In this document: piece by piece, positions 37,935-47,503 of the stretch
Layout of the letters: each line of letters opens with the position of its first letter
Position numbering within the stretch: the stretch's first letter is position 1
Assembly: GCA_021324825.1 (NCBI GenBank)
Contig: JAJPII010000002.1
Location: 40,462 to 104,461, forward strand
Reading direction: 5' to 3'
Source of the DNA: Spartobacteria bacterium
GTDB taxonomy: Bacteria; Verrucomicrobiota; Verrucomicrobiia; Chthoniobacterales; Chthoniobacteraceae
DNA: 64,000 nucleotides
Notes under the pieces: model-generated
What the model saw: the letters and a program-made list of their open reading frames with translations, nothing else
Database searches by the model: none
What the model was told of the DNA's origin: nothing
Translations under genes and position numbers: made by a program

Positions 37935-38618
37935 ATGAAGTTGAGCGTCGTCATCCCCTGTTACAACGAGGAGAACACCGTCGTCGACTTATTGAAGGCG
38001 GTGCGCGCCTGCCCTGTCGAGAACATCGAAGTCATCGTGGTGAACGACGCTTCCACGGATGGCGTCAGGGCTCTGCTCGAAGGGCCCGCGCGCGCGTTGA
38101 TCGACGTTCTCATCCACCACCCGGTCAACCGGGGCAAGGGCGCGGCCTTGCGCAGCGGGTTCAAGGCCGCCACGGGCGACTACGTCATCGTCCAGGACGC
38201 CGATTTGGAATACGACCCCAACGAATACCCGCTGCTGCTGGAACCCGCGCTGCGGCATCGCGCGGATGTCGTTTTCGGCTCGCGGTTCATGGGCGGGCGT
38301 CCGCATCGCGTCGTCTATTTCTGGCACATGATCGGCAACAAATTCCTCACCCTCCTCTCCAACATGTTCACCAACCTGAACCTGACGGACATGGAGACGT
38401 GTTATAAGCTCTTCCGCCGGGAGATCATCCAGGGCGTCGACATCCGCGAAGAACGTTTCGGGTTCGAACCGGAGATAACCGCCAAGGTCGCGCGCATGGG
38501 GTGCGTCATGTACGAAGTCGGCATCTCGTACTACGGCAGGACTTATACGGAAGGCAAGAAGATCGGCTGGAGGGACGGGGTCCGCGCCGTTTACGCCATC
38601 GTCAAATACGGGCTTTGA
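37935..38618 (+). CDS. Dolichol/polyprenyl-phosphate-sugar synthase-like GT2
   Basis: 227 residues. [50 protein letters not shown] and FGSRFMGG are the DPM1-like motifs. It probably charges polyprenyl phosphate with a sugar for use by GT-C enzymes such as the neighbouring YfhO-like protein. There are no C-terminal membrane helices, unlike GtrB types. A TTGACC box at 37898 lies upstream, but no well-spaced -10 is clear. The stop overlaps the TTG start of the next gene. Confidence 0.93.
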   Translation: MKLSVVIPCYNEENTVVDLLKAVRACPVENIEVIVVNDASTDGVRALLEGPARALIDVLIHHPVNRGKGAALRSGFKAATGDYVIVQDADLEYDPNEYPLLLEPALRHRADVVFGSRFMGGRPHRVVYFWHMIGNKFLTLLSNMFTNLNLTDMETCYKLFRREIIQGVDIREERFGFEPEITAKVARMGCVMYEVGISYYGRTYTEGKKIGWRDGVRAVYAIVKYGL

Positions 38619-39658
38619 TCAAGAACCCCTGGCTGCAAATACTCTACGGCGTCCTGCTGGCCCTGCTGCTGGACGGCCTCCTCTTTCATTCGGGGATTTA
38701 TGCCCGCTATCTCGATCCGCGCTCGACCGCGGGCGAGCTTCACGGCTTGCTCACCGTCGCGAAGCCGAAGGAGATGCGCGGCGCCGTCGCGGTCGTCGGC
38801 GATTCGCGGATCGCGGAAGGGTTTTCGGCGAAGCTGGCGGACGCGATGGGCGGCGGCGTCCGTTTCGTAAATCTCGGCATCCCGGGAACGACTCCGCGCG
38901 TCTGGCATTACTTCCTGCGCGAGTTGGACCCGGACGCAAGACGCTTCTCGGCCGTGGTGATCATGCTTCCCAACTATGATGAAACCTCGAAGGAGAACTT
39001 CAACGACCGGACGCTCGATCTCAGCTACCTCGCGCCCATCCTGCGTTATGGCGACGCCGCGCCCGTGGCCGGGAGCTTCGATTCAAGGGATGCGCGGTCG
39101 CGCGCGCTTCTATTCACATTCCTGCGGGGGGTCGCTTACAAGCAGGATATCCTCGATTTCATCCTCCACCCCGCCGAGCGCCTGAAAAACGTGAACGGCT
39201 ACATCGAGAAGCGCTGGCGCGCCATCTACGATTATCCCGGCAGGCCGGATTCGCTGGAAGGGGTGTCGGTCGATTCCGCGGGGCGGCTCCGGTTTCCCGC
39301 GTCCATCAAGCCCGAGTTGAAGCCGTTGTTGCAGACCTATCTCGCGGAGATGCATTACGACGAACGGCTGCAACATCACGAGCGTTACCGTGCGCTCTGG
39401 CTCGGGCGCATCGCGGAGCGTTACCGCAACAGCCGGCTTTTCATCTTCCAGATACCGCGCGGGCCGCTGCACTATCTCAAGCCCGCCGTTGCTCCCTTCG
39501 GCGTTCTCGCGAAACTGGAGGCCAACGTCCTGCCCGCGGACGCCTTCACCGCTTTCGAGCGGCCCGGGTTCTTCTTCGACCAGCTCCACCTGAACGCCAG
39601 GGGGCGCGAAGGCTTTTCGAAAGCGCTCGTCGCCCGCATCCTCCCGTTGCTGAAGTAA
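38615..39658 (+). CDS. SGNH-type protein paired with an MBOAT acyltransferase
   Basis: 347 residues from a TTG that overlaps the previous stop (TTGA). One N-terminal membrane helix ([16 protein letters not shown]) anchors a periplasmic domain. GDSRIAEGF near 62 is SGNH block I with the nucleophile Ser, GIPGTTP near 92 is block II-like, and DQLHLNARG near 321 supplies the Asp-His pair. In AlgI/AlgJ-X and DltB/DltD systems such a protein completes acyl transfer started by an MBOAT. The next gene, one base after the stop, is that MBOAT. A role in O-acetylation of a surface glycan is inferred. Confidence 0.8.
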   Translation: MIKNPWLQILYGVLLALLLDGLLFHSGIYARYLDPRSTAGELHGLLTVAKPKEMRGAVAVVGDSRIAEGFSAKLADAMGGGVRFVNLGIPGTTPRVWHYFLRELDPDARRFSAVVIMLPNYDETSKENFNDRTLDLSYLAPILRYGDAAPVAGSFDSRDARSRALLFTFLRGVAYKQDILDFILHPAERLKNVNGYIEKRWRAIYDYPGRPDSLEGVSVDSAGRLRFPASIKPELKPLLQTYLAEMHYDERLQHHERYRALWLGRIAERYRNSRLFIFQIPRGPLHYLKPAVAPFGVLAKLEANVLPADAFTAFERPGFFFDQLHLNARGREGFSKALVARILPLLK

Positions 39659-39659
39659 A

Positions 39660-41042
39660 ATGCTTTTCACCAGCCTCATCTACTGGCCTTTCTTTCTGCT
39701 CGTCGCGCTGTTGTGCGGCCTCGCGAGGGGGCGGTTGCGCGTGTTGATCCTGGTGGTCGCCAGCCTCCTGTTCTACGCTTACTGGAACACGCTTCTCGTA
39801 TGGGCGCTCCTCGGGTTCACGGTCTTCAATTACCTCATGAGCCTCGTGATCGGAAGGAGCCGCGCGCTCCTCGCCCTCTCCATCGCGGCGGACCTCGCGG
39901 TGCTCGGCTTTTTCAAGTACTACAATTTCCTCGTCGCCTCCGCGGCGGGCCTCTTCGGATTTTCCGCCGAGCCGTTCATTTTGAATATCGTCCTGCCGGT
40001 GGCGGTCAGCTTCTACACGTTCGAAGCCATCTCGTACAACGTCGATATCTACCGCGGCGACGTGCAGCCGAGAAAAAGCTTCCTCGACTTCGCGCTGTTC
40101 CTCTCCCTGTTTCCGCATCTCACCGCGGGGCCGATCATCCGGCCATCCAACTTCTTCCCGCAGATCGACCACGGGAAACACTCGGACGCGGGCGTGCGCT
40201 GGGGCGTCCTCCAGATCGTCAAGGGGCTCATCAAGAAGATGGTCTTCGCGGATAATCTGGCGCCGGTCTCGACGCAGTTTTTCGGGCATATCGGTTCCTC
40301 GCCCGACGCCGTGTCGGCCTGGGCGGCGGTGCTCGCCTTCGGGCTGCAAATCTACTGCGACTTCGCGGGCTATACGGATATCGCGCGGGGCTGTTCCAGG
40401 ATATTGGGGTTCGATTTCCCCTCGAATTTCGAGAGGCCGTACCTCTCCGCCGACATCGCCGAGTTCTGGCGGCGCTGGCACATCTCGCTTTCGACCTGGT
40501 TGCGGGATTACCTTTACATCCCGCTCGGGGGGAACCGCCGCGGCGCCGCGCGGACGTATCTGAACCTTCTCATCGTCATGGGGCTGGGCGGGTTGTGGCA
40601 CGGCGCCAGTTGGAATTTCGTCGTGTGGGGGCTTTACCACGGCGTCCTCCTCGCGGCGCATCGTTTCACCTCCGGCTTCGTTTCCAGGGCGAGCTTCTGG
40701 TATTCCCGGGCCATGGTTCCGGTGCGCGTTGCGTTCACGTTCCTGCTGGTGAATCTCGGCTGGATACTATTTCGCGCGCCGGATTTCCACGCGAGCCTGC
40801 TCACCCTCAAGGCGCTTTTCGCCTTCCGGCACGGCGCGGACTATTCGCTCCTCCTGCTCCCGGCGCTGCTCCTGGCGATCTCCCTCGCGTGGTGCCTGGC
40901 GGATCGCGGACGCAAGCTCCAGCATTATCTCTTCGAGGGCGGCGGCCTCCGGTTTCCGCTCTCGTTTGCAACATCCTTGCTCCTCATCGAAATATTCGCC
41001 AAGACGGACATCGCCATACCCTTTATCTATTTCCGATTCTGA
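39660..41042 (+). CDS. MBOAT family O-acyltransferase (AlgI-like)
   Basis: 460 residues, multi-pass. FFKYYNFLV, LPVAVSFYTFEAISYNVD, LFPHLTAGPIIRPSNFFPQ, FWRRWHISLSTWLRDYLYIPLGG and GLGGLWHGASWNFVVWG (catalytic His near residue 314) are the AlgI/DltB hallmark blocks. It carries acyl groups across the inner membrane for polysaccharide acylation. It follows the SGNH protein by one base and overlaps the next GT2 gene (TGATG). Confidence 0.95.
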   Translation: MLFTSLIYWPFFLLVALLCGLARGRLRVLILVVASLLFYAYWNTLLVWALLGFTVFNYLMSLVIGRSRALLALSIAADLAVLGFFKYYNFLVASAAGLFGFSAEPFILNIVLPVAVSFYTFEAISYNVDIYRGDVQPRKSFLDFALFLSLFPHLTAGPIIRPSNFFPQIDHGKHSDAGVRWGVLQIVKGLIKKMVFADNLAPVSTQFFGHIGSSPDAVSAWAAVLAFGLQIYCDFAGYTDIARGCSRILGFDFPSNFERPYLSADIAEFWRRWHISLSTWLRDYLYIPLGGNRRGAARTYLNLLIVMGLGGLWHGASWNFVVWGLYHGVLLAAHRFTSGFVSRASFWYSRAMVPVRVAFTFLLVNLGWILFRAPDFHASLLTLKALFAFRHGADYSLLLLPALLLAISLAWCLADRGRKLQHYLFEGGGLRFPLSFATSLLLIEIFAKTDIAIPFIYFRF

Positions 41043-41971
41043 TGCTCCTCTCCGTCGTAATCCCACTGTTGAACGAGGCGGGCAACCTGGTCGAACTCCA
41101 CAGCCGCCTCGCCGCCGTTCTGGACAGGATCGGGGCGCAACGCCAGATCCTCTTCGTCGATGACGGCAGTACGGACGGCTCGCTGGAAGTCATCCGCCGG
41201 ATCGCGGCCCGGGACTCGACCGTCGGCGCCATACGGCTTTCGCGCAATTTCGGCCACGAGATCGCAATGACCGCGGGCCTGGACGCCGCGACGGGCGACG
41301 CCACCGTCATCATGGACGCCGATCTGCAGGACCCCCCGGAACTCATCGAGGAAATGGCCGCGCGGTGGCGCGAGGGGATCGAGGTCGTCTATGCCGTGCG
41401 GCGGCGGCGCGACGGGGAGTCGCCGTTCAAGAAGTGGACTTCGTGGCTTTTCTACCGCCTGCTCGACAAGCTCTCGAATATCCGGATACCCCTGGACGCC
41501 GGGGATTTCCGGCTCATCGACAGGAAGGTGCGCGAAGCCGTGGGCCGCTGCCGGGAGCATGACCGTTTCGTGCGCGGCCTCGTGGCGTGGGCGGGTTTCA
41601 AGACGGCGCCCGTCATCTACGACCGCCCCCCGAGGGCCGCCGGCGAGACGAAGTACGGCGCGTTGATGCTGCTCCTCCTCTCGGTGGACGCGGTGCTTGG
41701 GTTTTCCATCCGGCCCCTGCGGGTGGCTTCCGCGGCGGGGTTCCTCGTCATGCTCCTGAGCCTGGCGTCGGCGTTGGTCTGCCTCTGCGTCGGCGCGCCG
41801 GGCTACGCCCTGCTGACGGCGGGCCTCTTTTTCCTCGGGGGCGTGCAGATGCTGATGCTGGGGATACTTGGAGAATACATCGGGCGCATCTACCGGCAGT
41901 CGCAGGAACGTCCGCTCTATTTCGTCGCCGAAACCCTTGTCGGCGGCTCCAGTTTGAATACGGCCCGGTGA
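41042..41971 (+). CDS. Membrane-anchored GT2, GtrB/undecaprenyl-phosphate type
   Basis: 309 residues starting at the ATG in TGATG. LLSVVIPLLNEAGNLVELHSR, VDDGSTDGSLEVI, SRNFGHEIAMTAGLDAATGD and MDADLQDPPELI form the GT-A core. RRRRDGESPFKKWTSWLFYR and DAGDFRLIDRKV follow. Two C-terminal membrane helices and GEYIGRIYRQSQERPLYFVAE match bactoprenol glucosyl/aminoarabinosyl transferases. It supplies polyprenyl-linked sugars for glycan modification. Confidence 0.95.
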   Translation: MLLSVVIPLLNEAGNLVELHSRLAAVLDRIGAQRQILFVDDGSTDGSLEVIRRIAARDSTVGAIRLSRNFGHEIAMTAGLDAATGDATVIMDADLQDPPELIEEMAARWREGIEVVYAVRRRRDGESPFKKWTSWLFYRLLDKLSNIRIPLDAGDFRLIDRKVREAVGRCREHDRFVRGLVAWAGFKTAPVIYDRPPRAAGETKYGALMLLLLSVDAVLGFSIRPLRVASAAGFLVMLLSLASALVCLCVGAPGYALLTAGLFFLGGVQMLMLGILGEYIGRIYRQSQERPLYFVAETLVGGSSLNTAR

Positions 41972-42012
41972 ACTTGTTGCGCGGGGCGGGTAAATGGAGC
42001 AAAAGTTCCCCA

Positions 42013-42819
42013 ATGACGAATGGGGAAGAACCGCCCGCCCCCGCGCCCATGCGGCGCATCTTTCATTTTCATATCTTCAAGAACGCCGGAACGACCGTCA
42101 ACGCGGTGCTCGAACAGAACTTCGGCGGGCTCTTCAGTTCTTTCGACGGCGCGGACCCCGCCGGCTGCCTTGGGGGTGATGAGATAGCGGCGCACGTCGC
42201 CTCCCGCCCGGATGCCGTCGCCTTCACCAGCCACCAGGCGAAGCCTCCGCTCCCCTTCATCGAAGGCTCGGATTTTTTTTCGATGATCTTCATCCGCCAC
42301 CCCGTCGACCGCATCGGGTCGATCTACCACTTTGAGCAACGCCGATCCCTGGATGATCCCACGAGCGCCAAGGCGCGCGAACTTTCCCTGGCGGAATACG
42401 TCGAGTGGGTTCTCGCGGAACAGCCGACGCGGAATTTTTTCAATTTCCAGTGCCTGTACTGCTCGTCGAAGAGGGATTACCTCCGCGGTGAAGTCAATGA
42501 AGAGGATTTCCGCGAAGCCGCCGCCCGCGTCGTGGAGATGAGCGTCGCGGGGGTCGTGGACAGGTTCGACGAGAGCATGGAGCTTTGCGCGACGACCTTG
42601 CGCCCTTATTTTCCCAGGATGCGGTTCGACGCCGGGTCCAGGAATGTCAGCGCGGGCCGGCAGCCCTCCCTGGCGGAACGGCTGCGAGCCATGGCCGGGG
42701 AGATCGGCCCCGTCCTCTTCCGCCGTTTGAGCGAAAACAACGAATTCGACCTGCGGCTCTACGAGTTCACCAAGAACCTGCTCGCCTCCCGGCGCGCCTC
42801 CGGCAGTCGCGCATGGTAA
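42013..42819 (+). CDS. Sulfotransferase family protein
   Basis: 268 residues from the ATG at 42013. A GTG at 41968 overlapping the previous stop, or an ATG at 42049, are possible. HIFKNAGTTVNAVL (20-33) is the 5'-phosphosulfate loop that binds PAPS, and FIRHPVDRIGSIYHF is the 3'-phosphate motif. The HxxKxAGTT form fits the sulfotransfer_2-like group acting on carbohydrates. With the MBOAT pair nearby, it suggests a sulfated and acylated surface glycan. The substrate is unknown. It overlaps rlpA by seven bases. Confidence 0.8.
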   Translation: MTNGEEPPAPAPMRRIFHFHIFKNAGTTVNAVLEQNFGGLFSSFDGADPAGCLGGDEIAAHVASRPDAVAFTSHQAKPPLPFIEGSDFFSMIFIRHPVDRIGSIYHFEQRRSLDDPTSAKARELSLAEYVEWVLAEQPTRNFFNFQCLYCSSKRDYLRGEVNEEDFREAAARVVEMSVAGVVDRFDESMELCATTLRPYFPRMRFDAGSRNVSAGRQPSLAERLRAMAGEIGPVLFRRLSENNEFDLRLYEFTKNLLASRRASGSRAW

Positions 42820-43238
42820 GAGCCGCCGCCCTGGCCGTCCTTTGCCTGGCCCTTCTCGCGGGGTGCGCCACCGGGCCGTCCATCCGCTACACGGACGCCA
42901 TGTTCCTGGCCGAACCGGCGGGCGAGGAATACGGCGTCGCCTCCTGGTACCACGCGAACTGGATCGGCATTGGCGAGCAAACCGCGAGCGGCGAGCGCTT
43001 CCGCCAATATGACATGACCGCCGCGCACAAGAGCCTGCCGTTCGGGACGTTCGTGCGGGTCACGAATCTTTCCAACGGGCGCCGCACCATCGCCCGGATA
43101 ACCGACCGCGGCCCGTATGTTTCGGGCAGGATCATCGACCTCAGCAAGACCGGAGCCGCCGATCTCGGGATACTCGACGCGGGAACCGCCCGTGTGAGGC
43201 TGGAAGTCCTCATCCCGCGCACCCCCTTCCGCCCTTGA
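42813..43238 (+). CDS. rlpA: RlpA-type septal lipoprotein / lytic transglycosylase
   Basis: 141 residues. The signal peptide ends LLAGC with Cys18 as the lipid site. A double-psi beta-barrel follows: GVASWYHANWIGIGEQTASGE, MTAAHKSLPFGTFVRVTNL, RITDRGPYVSGRIIDLSK. RlpA cleaves glycan strands that lack stem peptides. The C-terminal SPOR domain found in many homologues is absent. The ATG overlaps the sulfotransferase stop (ATGGTAA). Confidence 0.9.
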   Translation: MVRAAALAVLCLALLAGCATGPSIRYTDAMFLAEPAGEEYGVASWYHANWIGIGEQTASGERFRQYDMTAAHKSLPFGTFVRVTNLSNGRRTIARITDRGPYVSGRIIDLSKTGAADLGILDAGTARVRLEVLIPRTPFRP

Positions 43239-43273
43239 CGGGACTGGCATCCTCCGTTAGCGTCTCCGCCGCC

Positions 43274-44446
43274 ATGAGTAAACCGCTCTTTGCCCTCCTT
43301 ATTTTCCTTTTGCCCATGGCGTGGGCGGACGCCGCGATCGTTTACCGCCCGGACGAGGGGTGGAGCATCGAGGGCGAGGGAGGCGCCGCCGAGCAGTCGA
43401 AGAACGCGCAGGATCAACTGAACCGCGCCGAATCCTACGAAAACGCGGGCGACGCCAAGCGCGCGCTGGCCACTTACCGGGTGCTCGTGAAGAAATGGCC
43501 GAAATCGTTCTTCGCCCCAAAGGCGCAGTTGAAGGTCGCCATGCTGTCCGAGAAACTGGCGGATTACGAACACGCGTTCGACGCCTATGGCGTCTACATC
43601 AGCAAATACCCGAGGGGGGAAGACTTCGACAAATGCGTCGAATCCCAGTTCAGGATCGCAAAGCTCTATCTGGACGGCGTCAAGGTGAAGCTGCTCGGCA
43701 TACCCATCGCCACGTCCATGACCCGCGCGGAGTCGATGTTCGGGGAGATCGTGAAGAACGCGCCGTTCAGCCCCTATGCGCCGCTGTCGCAATTCAACGT
43801 CGGCGTGGCGGATGAAAAACAGGGCAAATACCCCGAAGCGATCGCCGCCTACGAGGCGCTCCTGGCGAAATATCCGAGCGATCCCGTCACGGCGGACGCG
43901 CAGTACCAGATCGGCTACGTCCGGCTCCAGGCCATGCGCGACGGCTCGTATGACGACGCTTCCGCCACGAAGGCGCGCGAGGCGTTCGAAGACTTCATCC
44001 AGCGCTACCCGAACAGCGAGAAAGTCGCGCAGGCCAGGGAAAACCTCAACTCCCTGGGCGGCCACCAGACGGAGAACACCTTCGGCATCGCGAAGTTCTA
44101 CGACAAGAAGAAGGACTACAAAGCCGCGGTCATTTATTACAACCAGGTCATCAAGGAAGAGCCGGGCTCCAGGCAGAGCGCCGAGGCGAAAGCCCGCATC
44201 GACGCCCTCCGCTCGAAGGTCGGGGACGCCGCGCTGAACCCCGCGCCCGCCCAGGCCGAGACCGGCCCGCGCGTGCAGGCGAACCGCAAGCTGCAGGCGC
44301 AGGTCGACACCGCCTCGCGTCCCGACTACCTGGGGCCGCCCGTCGCGGAGCCGGTCGAGACGCCTCCGCCGAAGCCGAAGGTCCGCACCTCGCCGCTCGA
44401 TCTCGCTCCGCTGCCGCCCGTCGAGCCCGCGCTGCCCAGCCAATGA
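43274..44446 (+). CDS. BamD/YfiO-like TPR protein
   Basis: 390 residues from the ATG at 43274. After a signal peptide (LFALLIFLLPMAWADA) come about five TPR-like repeats: AESYENAGDAKRALATYRVLVKKWP, DYEHAFDAYGVYISKYP, QGKYPEAIAAYEALLAKYPS, ARENLNSLGG, DYKAAVIYYNQVIKEEPGSR. The repeat pattern and the lptE neighbour fit the outer-membrane assembly factor BamD. However, no lipobox Cys is present and the C-terminus carries about 70 Pro-rich residues. A CpoB/YbgF-like periplasmic role is the alternative. Confidence 0.75.
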   Translation: MSKPLFALLIFLLPMAWADAAIVYRPDEGWSIEGEGGAAEQSKNAQDQLNRAESYENAGDAKRALATYRVLVKKWPKSFFAPKAQLKVAMLSEKLADYEHAFDAYGVYISKYPRGEDFDKCVESQFRIAKLYLDGVKVKLLGIPIATSMTRAESMFGEIVKNAPFSPYAPLSQFNVGVADEKQGKYPEAIAAYEALLAKYPSDPVTADAQYQIGYVRLQAMRDGSYDDASATKAREAFEDFIQRYPNSEKVAQARENLNSLGGHQTENTFGIAKFYDKKKDYKAAVIYYNQVIKEEPGSRQSAEAKARIDALRSKVGDAALNPAPAQAETGPRVQANRKLQAQVDTASRPDYLGPPVAEPVETPPPKPKVRTSPLDLAPLPPVEPALPSQ

Positions 44447-44943
44447 GGCGGGCGATTCTAGCCTGCGCGCTGCTGCTTTCCTCCTGCGCCGGGTACCGCA
44501 TCGGCCCCGTGCAGCCGACCTTCATGAAGGGCGTCAAGACCGTCGCCGTGCCGCCGTTCAAGAACGAGACGCTCATCCCGCGCATCGAGGTCCTCGTCGC
44601 CAGTTCAGTCATCAAGGCCATCCAGCTCGACGGCACGTACGAAGTCGCCTCCGAGGACAACGCGGACGCCCTGGTCGAAGGGACGATCAAGCGCGTCACG
44701 CGCCAGCCCGCGCGCTCGCTCATAGGCAACGTCCTGGTCGCCACGGAGTATAACCTCGTCGTCACGCTTGAACTTAAGGTCGTAAAACGCTCGACCGGCG
44801 CCACGCTCGACCGGCGTCTCTTCAACGGCCAGACGAGTTTCTTTGTCGGCCAGGATGTCAACCAGGAGGAACGCCAGGCGCTCCCTCTCGCTGTGGAGGA
44901 CGCATCCCGCGCCGCCGTCACCGCCCTCACCGAAGGGTGGTGA
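44443..44943 (+). CDS. lptE: LptE-like LPS-assembly lipoprotein
   Basis: 166 residues. The lipobox LSSC gives a lipidated Cys15, directly followed by AGYRIG as in LptE proteins. FMKGVKTVAVPPFKNETLIPRIE and EDNADALVEGTIKRVTRQPAR are the family core. LptE plugs the LptD barrel during delivery of LPS to the outer surface. It overlaps the BamD-like gene by four bases, and no lptD is in the window. Confidence 0.85.
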   Translation: MRRAILACALLLSSCAGYRIGPVQPTFMKGVKTVAVPPFKNETLIPRIEVLVASSVIKAIQLDGTYEVASEDNADALVEGTIKRVTRQPARSLIGNVLVATEYNLVVTLELKVVKRSTGATLDRRLFNGQTSFFVGQDVNQEERQALPLAVEDASRAAVTALTEGW

Positions 44944-44949
44944 GCCGCC

Positions 44950-45615
44950 GTGCTTTCTCTCGTCGCAACCCCCATCGGGAACCTGGGCGACATAACCCTG
45001 CGCGCCCTCGAAACCCTCAAGGCCGCCGACATCGTCGCCGCCGAGGACACGCGGCATTCCGGCAATCTCCTGCGCCATTTCGGCATCGCGAAACCGCTGC
45101 TCAGTTACCACGAACATAATGAAGCCCGGCGCACCCAGGAACTCCTCGTCCATCTTCGGGAAGGCAAAAACATCGCGCTGATAACCGACGCCGGCATGCC
45201 CTCCATCTCCGATCCCGGCGCCCGCCTCCTGAACGCCTGCATCGAACACGGGCTGCCTTACACCGTCATCCCCGGCCCTTCGGCGCCGCCGGTCGCGCTC
45301 GCCGGCTCGGGGTTCCCCGCCGGAGCGTTCTATTACGGCGGCTTTCTGCCCGTGAAAAGCGGCGGACGCGAGCGCGAAGTCCTGGCCGCCATCGCCCGCG
45401 AGGAGACCTCCATCTTTTTCGAATCCCCGCATCGCCTCCTGAAAACGCTGGAAGTCTTCCGCCGGCACGCGCCGGAACGCCTCCTGTGCGTCGCCCGCGA
45501 GTTGACGAAACAGTTCGAGGAATTCCGCATCGGCGCCGCCGCCGCGCTGGCCGAGCACTACGCCGCGCACCCGCCGCGCGGGGAAATTACGCTCCTCGTG
45601 CGCGCGCGGGACTGA
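44950..45615 (+). CDS. rsmI: 16S rRNA (cytidine1402-2'-O)-methyltransferase
   Basis: 221 residues from a GTG. LSLVATPIGNLGDITLRALETL, VAAEDTRHSGNLL, LITDAGMPSISDPGARLL and IPGPSAPPVALAGSG are the SAM-binding and catalytic blocks of RsmI. It methylates the ribose of C1402 in the decoding centre. The C-terminal domain is shorter than in E. coli (286 residues), as in many compact homologues. Confidence 0.95.
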   Translation: MLSLVATPIGNLGDITLRALETLKAADIVAAEDTRHSGNLLRHFGIAKPLLSYHEHNEARRTQELLVHLREGKNIALITDAGMPSISDPGARLLNACIEHGLPYTVIPGPSAPPVALAGSGFPAGAFYYGGFLPVKSGGREREVLAAIAREETSIFFESPHRLLKTLEVFRRHAPERLLCVARELTKQFEEFRIGAAAALAEHYAAHPPRGEITLLVRARD

Positions 45616-45659
45616 AAATCGCTGGCAAAAGGCGCGGCCATTCCTTACAAGAGTCGACG

Positions 45660-46781
45660 ATGACCCCCACGCTGACCGTCGGCATGATCGGTTACAACTT
45701 CATGGGGCGGGCGCATTCCAATGCCTGGCGGCAGGCCCCGCATTTCTTCGATCTCCCCGCGAAGATCGAGATGAAAACCCTCTGCGGGCGTTGCGCTCCC
45801 GCCGTGGAAAAGGCCGCGGAGCGACTCGGCTGGGCGGAGGCCCGCACCGACTGGCGCGCGGTCGTCGAGGATCCGGACATCGACATCATCGACATCTCCA
45901 CCCCGAACGACACGCACGCCCCCATCGCCATCGCCGCCGCGGAGGCGGGCAAGGCCGTGCTCTGCGAGAAACCGCTCGGCATGAACCTCCCTGAATGCGA
46001 GGCGATGACCGCCGCCGTCGAGCGGGCGAACGTCGTCAACATGGTCTGCCACAACTACCGCCGCATCCCGGCCGTCGCGCTGGCAAAACGGATGATCGAC
46101 GACGGGATGCTCGGCGAGCGGATTTACCACTACCGCGCCCGCTACGCCCAGGACTGGCTGGCCGACCCCGATTTCCCGATCAACTGGCGATTGCGCTCCG
46201 AGTTCGCCGGCTCGGGCGCGAACGGCGACATCAACGCGCACATCGTCGACCTGGGGCGCTATCTGGTGGGCGAATTCGCGGAAGTCTGCGGCGTCATGGA
46301 AACGTTTGTAAAAGAACGCCCGCAAGGAACCGTCACCGTCGACGACGCCGTCTCCTTCATCGGGCGGTTCCGCAACGGCGCCGTGGCGAACCTGGAAGCG
46401 ACCCGTTTCGCCCGGGGCCGGAAGAATACCATCGCGCTGGAAATCAACGGCAGCGGCGGTTCCCTCGCGTTCGATTTCGAGGACATGAACCGCCTCCGTT
46501 TTTATGACGCGGGCGATCCGCCGCAAGCGCGCGGATTCCGCGACATCCTCGTCACCGAGAGCGTCCACCCTTACATCGGGGCGTGGTGGCCGCCGGGACA
46601 TATTATTGGTTACGAGCACACGTTCGTGCATACTTTCGCCGATTTCATCAAAGCGGTGGTTGAGGGGAGCAGCGTCCAGCCGGTCTTCGCCGACGGCCTT
46701 GAAAACGAACGCGTCCTCTCCGCCGTGCAGGAAAGCGCCAGGAGAAAAATATGGATAACAGTCGATTCCACGAAAAAGTAG
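45660..46781 (+). CDS. Gfo/Idh/MocA-family NAD(P)-dependent oxidoreductase
   Basis: 373 residues. The N-terminal Rossmann motif VGMIGYNFMGRAHSNAW, the IDISTPNDTHAP turn and the catalytic-lysine motif CEKPLGMN (Lys103 region) identify the family. The C-terminal domain has GANGDINAHIVDLGRYLVGE with the His that acts in substrate binding. Substrates are usually sugars or inositols, and the exact one is unknown. The 3' end overlaps fabG by 31 bases. Confidence 0.9.
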   Translation: MTPTLTVGMIGYNFMGRAHSNAWRQAPHFFDLPAKIEMKTLCGRCAPAVEKAAERLGWAEARTDWRAVVEDPDIDIIDISTPNDTHAPIAIAAAEAGKAVLCEKPLGMNLPECEAMTAAVERANVVNMVCHNYRRIPAVALAKRMIDDGMLGERIYHYRARYAQDWLADPDFPINWRLRSEFAGSGANGDINAHIVDLGRYLVGEFAEVCGVMETFVKERPQGTVTVDDAVSFIGRFRNGAVANLEATRFARGRKNTIALEINGSGGSLAFDFEDMNRLRFYDAGDPPQARGFRDILVTESVHPYIGAWWPPGHIIGYEHTFVHTFADFIKAVVEGSSVQPVFADGLENERVLSAVQESARRKIWITVDSTKK

Positions 46782-47503
46782 CCATCGTAACCGGAGCGGG
46801 GAGGGGCATCGGGCATTCCATCGCCCTCCGTTTCGCCGGGGAGGGGGCGAAGGTCGCAGTCGTCAGCCGCACCGAGGCCAACGCCTCCCGCACCGCCGAC
46901 GAGATCAACGCGCGCCACGAAGGCCGCGCCAAAGCCTATGCCGTGGACGCCGCGGATCACAAAGCCGTCGGGGCGGTGTGCTCCCGGATCCTCGCGGATT
47001 TCTCCAAGGTGGACATCCTCGTCAACAACGCGGGCCTCACGCGCGACGGCCTCAGCATGCGGATGTCGGTCGAGGACTGGGACATCGTTATCGAGACGAA
47101 CCTGCGGGGCGCGTTCAATTTCATCCAGGGCGTCTTGCGGCCCATGTTGAAGCAGCGTTCCGGGCGCGTCATCAACATCAGTTCCGTGAGCGGATTGACC
47201 GGCAACGCGGGCCAGGCCAACTACGCCGCGAGCAAGGCCGGCCTGCTCGGGCTGACCAAGTCGCTCGCGCGGGAGCTTGCCAGCCGCCACATCACCGTCA
47301 ACGCCGTCGCGCCGGGGTTCATCAAGACCGACATGACCGATGTGCTGCCGGAAGCCTCGAAGATCGCGGTGCTGGGCCAGATACCGCTCGGGAAATTCGG
47401 CGAACCGGAAGACATAGCCGCCGCCGTGGCCTTCCTCGCCTCGGACGAAGCCAAATTCATCACCGGCCAGTGCCTCACGGTCGATGGCGGCATGGTAATG
47501 TAA
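46751..47503 (+). CDS. fabG: 3-oxoacyl-ACP reductase-like SDR
   Basis: 250 residues. TGAGRGIGHSIA is the cofactor motif and NNAGLTRDGLSMRM the central one. Ser, Tyr and Lys of the catalytic triad lie in NISSVSG and YAASKAGLLGLTKSLARELA. VAPGFIKTDMTDVLPE and the end TGQCLTVDGGMVM are typical of FabG. No other fatty-acid genes are adjacent, so another SDR reaction cannot be excluded. Confidence 0.9.
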   Translation: MDNSRFHEKVAIVTGAGRGIGHSIALRFAGEGAKVAVVSRTEANASRTADEINARHEGRAKAYAVDAADHKAVGAVCSRILADFSKVDILVNNAGLTRDGLSMRMSVEDWDIVIETNLRGAFNFIQGVLRPMLKQRSGRVINISSVSGLTGNAGQANYAASKAGLLGLTKSLARELASRHITVNAVAPGFIKTDMTDVLPEASKIAVLGQIPLGKFGEPEDIAAAVAFLASDEAKFITGQCLTVDGGMVM

